From positions 1,302,001-1,366,000 of the forward strand of contig NZ_CP117522.1 of assembly GCF_031679605.1 (NCBI RefSeq): a stretch of 64,000 nt of DNA, written 5' to 3'. The DNA comes from Streptomyces luomodiensis. GTDB taxonomy: Bacteria; Actinomycetota; Actinomycetes; Streptomycetales; Streptomycetaceae. A program made the translations under genes and the position numbers. The notes under the pieces are model-generated. The model ran no database searches and had not been told where the DNA came from. It saw only the letters and a program-made list of their open reading frames with translations. This document shows positions 62,726 to 64,000 of the stretch, in pieces; position 1 is the stretch's first letter; each line of letters begins with the position of its first letter.

Positions 62726-64000
62726 ATGACATTTCGAGCGAGCCCCGAGTCCCCCTCCCCGCGCCGTCCCCACCGGTGGCACGATCTGCTCGCACGGTGG
62801 ACACGACGCCAGGGCCACGCGCCGCCGGGCACCTCACCCTCGCCCGCGGCCGGCCCGCACACCGCCGACGCCGCGGGCGCCCCGGAGACCACGCCCCCCG
62901 AGGCCACGACCCTGTGGCGGATGCGGACGACCGTACGGGACCAGCCGGGCACCCTCGCCGCGCTGTGCGCGGCGCTGGCCGCGTACCGGGTGGACATCCT
63001 GGCCCTCCAGACCCACCCGCTGACCGACGGCACGGTGGACGAGTTCCTGCTGCGCGCCCCCGAGTCCCTGGCCGCCACCGAGCTGGCCGATGTCGTCACG
63101 GCCGGAGGCGGCAGTGACACCTGGGTCGAACGGGCCGACACCCACGACCTGGTGGACGCGCCGACCCGGGCGCTGACCCTGGCCACCCGCACCGCTCTGG
63201 ACGCGGCCGAACTGCCGCTCGCCCTGCGCCAGCTGTTCGGCCGCTGCACCATCCACTCGGTGCCCGCCACGTCACTGGGCGGCCGCTCCCTGGACAGCAC
63301 ACCGCCGTCCGAGGGCGTCCTGGAGGAGACCGTGATGCGGCTGCGCGACCCGTCGGGCGGCGCGATCGTCATCGAACGGCCGTACCTGCCGTTCACCCCG
63401 ACCGAGTTCGCGCGGGCCCGCGCACTGGTCGAGCTGGACGCCCGGCTCGGCCCGCGGGTCCCGCACGGCGGCGATGTGCTGACGCTACCCGAGGGCAACG
63501 CCATCACCGTGCGCCGCGCCGACCCCGGCGACCTGGCCGCGGCGCGCGAGATGCACGCCCGCTGCTCCCCCACGACACTGGGACTGCGCTACCACGGCCC
63601 GGTCGGCGACGCCGACCGCTACCTCGACCATCTGCTGAACCCGCGCTTCGGCCGCACCCTGGCCGCCCACACCGCCTCCGGGCGGCTGGTCGCCCTCGGC
63701 CATCTGCTGTGGGACGGGGACGAGACCGAGGTCGCGCTGATCGTCGAGGACGAGTGGCAGCGGCGCGGCGTCGGCGGGGAGCTGCTGCGGCGGCTGGTCA
63801 CGATGGCCGCCGAGACCGGCTGCGAGAGCGTCTACGCCGTCACCCAGTCGGCCAACACCGGCATGGTGGCCGCGATGCGCTCCCTCGAACTGCCGCTGGA
63901 CTACCAGATCGAGCAGGGCACCCTAGTGATCAGCGCCCGGCTCGACCCGGCGCCGGCGCCCGCCCAGGTCCCGCCACTGCCGCTGCCGGCCCCGCCGCAC
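62726..64000 (+). CDS. ACT-domain/GNAT acetyltransferase, runs off the window
   Basis: Open from the ATG at 62726 to the last base (425 codons, no stop). After a disordered Pro-rich 65 residues come an ACT-like region (MRTTVRDQPGTLAALCAALA, YRVDILALQTHPL, TDGTVDEFLLRAPES), a linker domain, then a GNAT domain at about 255-405 (ITVRRADPGDLAAAREMHAR, TEVALIVEDEWQRRGVGGEL, VYAVTQSANTGMVAAMRSL). An ACT domain fused to an acetyltransferase suggests amino-acid-regulated protein or metabolite acetylation. The 3' end is missing. Immediately upstream is a perfect palindrome. Confidence 0.88.
   Translation, partial: MTFRASPESPSPRRPHRWHDLLARWTRRQGHAPPGTSPSPAAGPHTADAAGAPETTPPEATTLWRMRTTVRDQPGTLAALCAALAAYRVDILALQTHPLTDGTVDEFLLRAPESLAATELADVVTAGGGSDTWVERADTHDLVDAPTRALTLATRTALDAAELPLALRQLFGRCTIHSVPATSLGGRSLDSTPPSEGVLEETVMRLRDPSGGAIVIERPYLPFTPTEFARARALVELDARLGPRVPHGGDVLTLPEGNAITVRRADPGDLAAAREMHARCSPTTLGLRYHGPVGDADRYLDHLLNPRFGRTLAAHTASGRLVALGHLLWDGDETEVALIVEDEWQRRGVGGELLRRLVTMAAETGCESVYAVTQSANTGMVAAMRSLELPLDYQIEQGTLVISARLDPAPAPAQVPPLPLPAPPH

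Overview
The window is 64 kb of very GC-rich actinobacterial chromosome, almost certainly from a Streptomyces. The evidence is strong G/C at third codon positions, GTG and TTG starts, many overlapping stop/start pairs, leaderless-looking genes, paired DUF5753-HTH/DUF397 genes, MurT-GatD, SigB/F-type sigma factor, PhoP-like boxes and rare TTA (bldA) codons. It reads as a core-like chromosomal region with accessory patches. I saw no rRNA, tRNA, CRISPR array, insertion sequence, prophage or replication origin.

Layout. 0-8 kb: a truncated PdxA-family dehydrogenase with its DeoR regulator, a proline-rich small protein, an esterase, a HhH-GPD glycosylase divergent from a SigB/F-type sigma factor, an alpha/beta hydrolase, and a divergent pair of NHEJ genes (ATP-dependent ligase and LigD-type polymerase). 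8-18.3 kb: signalling and development genes, namely a PAS-PAS-GAF-SpoIIE phosphatase, a bacterial caspase, an anti-sigma-like ATPase coupled to an unknown protein, a TPR regulator divergent from a WhiJ-like set (HTH-DUF5753, DUF397), a degenerate nucleotide-kinase-like protein and a DUF574 methyltransferase with a TTA codon. 18.4-28 kb: uppS, acyl-CoA dehydrogenase with divergent TetR and a palindromic operator, peptide deformylase, murT-gatD (peptidoglycan amidation), pfkA, ctaG and a 51-aa membrane protein, and an epimerase. 28-35 kb: secreted tripeptidyl aminopeptidase and the complete urease operon ureABCFGD on the minus strand, with a 58-bp tandem repeat upstream.

35-42 kb: secreted M28 aminopeptidase; an orphan Phd/YefM antitoxin divergent from a ClpP homologue whose catalytic His position is Arg, with a TGTACA-type palindrome between them; a translationally coupled 105-aa protein; a repeat-rich non-coding stretch; an NlpC/P60 hydrolase; a VOC protein coupled to a nucleotide-cyclase-like protein with a TTA codon; and a second ATPase / HTH-DUF5753 / DUF397 set. 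42-47 kb: biotin synthesis, with bioF divergent from bioB-bioA-bioD and a perfect inverted repeat between. 47-56 kb: methyltransferase, ABC ATPase without a permease, F420-type LLM oxidoreductase, GNAT, two CBS/CorC membrane proteins, small unknown genes, GDSL hydrolase, leaderless purB and mug.

56-64 kb: two divergent TTA-containing genes (an unknown protein and a ROK regulator), a GntR/UTRA regulator facing an SDR gene through a DasR-like palindrome, the C-terminal remnant of a MocR regulator, a Tat-exported PhoD phosphatase with a candidate PHO box, a DUF1990 protein, and an ACT-GNAT protein running off the end behind a perfect 22-bp palindrome.

The most unusual signals are the degenerate ClpP with orphan antitoxin module, the cyclase-like fusion protein, and the four TTA codons concentrated in regulatory or accessory genes. 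Coordinates and motifs were read by eye; family assignments come from recognised motifs, not from database searches.
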